From CAZADA01 sp964636945 (GTDB lineage Bacteria; Pseudomonadota; Alphaproteobacteria; Caulobacterales; Maricaulaceae), in assembly GCA_964636945.1 (NCBI GenBank), contig CAZWVH010000004.1, forward strand, positions 4,463-68,462: DNA of 64,000 nucleotides, written 5' to 3'. Below are positions 62,932 through 64,000 of this stretch, in pieces. A program made the position numbers and the translations under genes. The stretch's first letter is position 1. Every line of letters begins with the position of its first letter. The notes under the pieces were generated by a model. It was not told the origin of the DNA. It made no database searches and worked only from the letters and a program-made list of their open reading frames with translations.

Positions 62932-63699
62932 CTAATCTCTGGACTTAACGTCATCGCTGATCGAACCGCGCACCACCTTGCCGTCCACAAAGTGAATCCC
63001 GCACTCGGTTTTGTCCTGGCCGCGCCAGCGCCCGGCGCGCGGGTCGGTTTCCCCCGGGGCGACCGGCGAGGAGCAGGGACCACATCCGACAGACAAATAT
63101 CCCATCTCCATCAACGGATGGCGCGGCAGGCCGGAGACCTCGAACGCAGCGTCGATGTCATCTTTGGACCATTTATAGAGCGGGTTGACCTTCACCCAGC
63201 GATCCTCCGCCTCAAACAAGGACAGCGACGCACGCGCATCGCCCTGAAACCGCTTGCGCCCTGTGATCCAGCATGAAAACCCGCGCAGCGCGCGGATCAT
63301 GGGCAAGGTCTTGCGCACATAACAACACCGATCAGGATCAATTTTGTGCAGTGTTCCGTCGGGGTCCTCCGCCCTGAGGCCGTCAGGGTCGGGGCGCACA
63401 TCACGCACATCGGTCAGGCCCAATGTCTCCTGCAGCGTTTTGCGATAGGCTTGGGTTTCGCCAAAGTGTTTGAGCGTGTCGAGGAAAATCACAGGAGTGG
63501 CCGGATCAACTTGCGCCACCAGATTGAGCAGGATCGCCGATTCCGTGCCGAATGAAGACACCACGGCGGTTTTGCCAGGAAACTCGCGATGCAACACAGC
63601 GTCGAGCGCGTCCAACGTGGCGGCCTTGCCGTAACGCGCATTCAACTCTGCAATGCGTTCCAGGCGCTCATTGGCGATGGATGTGCGAATTGGGGCCAT
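62932..63699 (-). CDS. cysH: Adenylyl-sulfate/phosphoadenylyl-sulfate reductase
   Basis: Reduces activated sulfate to sulfite with thioredoxin in assimilation. 255 residues. SSFGTESAILLNLVAQVDPA and PVIFLDTLKHFGET form the nucleotide fold. The Cys pair RCCYVRK and the pair in GCGPCSSPV bind a 4Fe-4S cluster, which points to APS rather than PAPS reductase. The catalytic ECGIHF is present near the C-terminus. Sulfur supply also matters for the sulfotransferase earlier in the window. Confidence 0.93.
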   Translation of the reverse strand: MAPIRTSIANERLERIAELNARYGKAATLDALDAVLHREFPGKTAVVSSFGTESAILLNLVAQVDPATPVIFLDTLKHFGETQAYRKTLQETLGLTDVRDVRPDPDGLRAEDPDGTLHKIDPDRCCYVRKTLPMIRALRGFSCWITGRKRFQGDARASLSLFEAEDRWVKVNPLYKWSKDDIDAAFEVSGLPRHPLMEMGYLSVGCGPCSSPVAPGETDPRAGRWRGQDKTECGIHFVDGKVVRGSISDDVKSRD

Positions 63700-63780
63700 A
63701 CACTTACACCGGTGAAACGCGAAACTCCATCAAGCTTGCCTCCGCTTGACGCGTTGCAACAAGCCACCACAGGATAATTT

Positions 63781-64000
63781 CTAGGCTAAGATCGGTTCAA
63801 CCGGATCAGACACGATGTGATTATGCTCGTCCAAGAGCACCACACTCGGCGTGTGGGCGCGCGCTTCAGCCTCATCCATTTGTGCAAACGCGGCAATGAT
63901 AACCCGATCGCCGGCCTGGACCAGGCGGGCCGCGGCCCCGTTCACGCCTACGGAACGTCCGCCGCGCGGGGCGGGAATGGCATAGGTGGTAAATCGCTCA
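63781..64000 (-). CDS. panD: Aspartate 1-decarboxylase (C-terminal part; start off the right edge)
   Basis: The visible 72 residues read [20 protein letters not shown], then [20 protein letters not shown] and [20 protein letters not shown], the conserved end of PanD, which makes beta-alanine for pantothenate. The start and the Gly-Ser self-processing site that forms the pyruvoyl cofactor are beyond the window. 63700-63780 between it and cysH holds nothing notable. Confidence 0.9.
   Translation of the reverse strand, partial: ERFTTYAIPAPRGGRSVGVNGAAARLVQAGDRVIIAAFAQMDEAEARAHTPSVVLLDEHNHIVSDPVEPILA

Overview
The window is about 64 kb of chromosome from a Gram-negative alphaproteobacterium. TonB-dependent uptake, an Atm1-type ABC exporter, class II DAHP synthase, a second-type GluRS, the mmsA/mmsB valine-catabolism genes and the small conserved protein at 62027-62275 all fit a marine Maricaulales/Hyphomonadales- or Caulobacterales-like lineage. 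That assignment is inference from gene content, not a marker-gene placement. A run of exactly 100 N (51867-51966) marks an assembly gap, so this is a draft or metagenome-derived contig. No phage, integrase, transposase or CRISPR array is visible.

Layout. 1-2.3 kb: an acyl-CoA ligase cut by the left edge, then the decayed tail of a gluconolactonase-type gene. 2.3-16.3 kb: an outer-membrane nutrient locus. It holds a large TonB-dependent receptor, divergent from a flavin-dependent halogenase and a sulfotransferase; a secreted pullulanase with three N-terminal starch-binding-like modules and a cluster of GCAA-type operator half-sites; and a complete TonB motor (exbB-exbD-exbD-tonB). In that motor ExbB has an acidic repeat extension and TonB has a cysteine-containing tail after its TonB_C domain. 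16.5-18.6 kb: a two-component Na+/solute symporter. 18.6-19.3 kb: no convincing gene, but a strong intrinsic terminator facing the minus strand.

19.3-36.1 kb is an exopolysaccharide/capsule cluster: a priming sugar-phosphate transferase, three glycosyltransferases, two Wzy/ligase-type membrane proteins, GDP-fucose synthesis (gmd, fcl), a BY-kinase/co-polymerase, an outer-membrane barrel, a small secreted protein, a Wza-like export lipoprotein and a PPP-family phosphatase. It is a complete Wzx/Wzy-style set except that no flippase is seen in the window.

36.3-64 kb is mostly housekeeping. It carries valine catabolism (mmsB, mmsA), small hydrolases, a GNAT-nitrilase fusion translationally coupled to an ABC exporter, a LysM protein, gltX, envelope lipoproteins with an M23 peptidase, nadE (split by the gap), a DegT aminotransferase/Gfo-Idh dehydrogenase pair that could make a 3-amino sugar nucleotide for lipid A, an HU protein, class II DAHP synthase, gor-rpiA-glmU, gph, tRNA-Val(CAC), cysH and the C-terminal part of panD at the right edge.

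The most unusual material is in the TonB locus (13.2-16.3 kb, with the halogenase-sulfotransferase pair beside the receptor) and in the orphan minus-strand terminator region at 18.6-19.0 kb.
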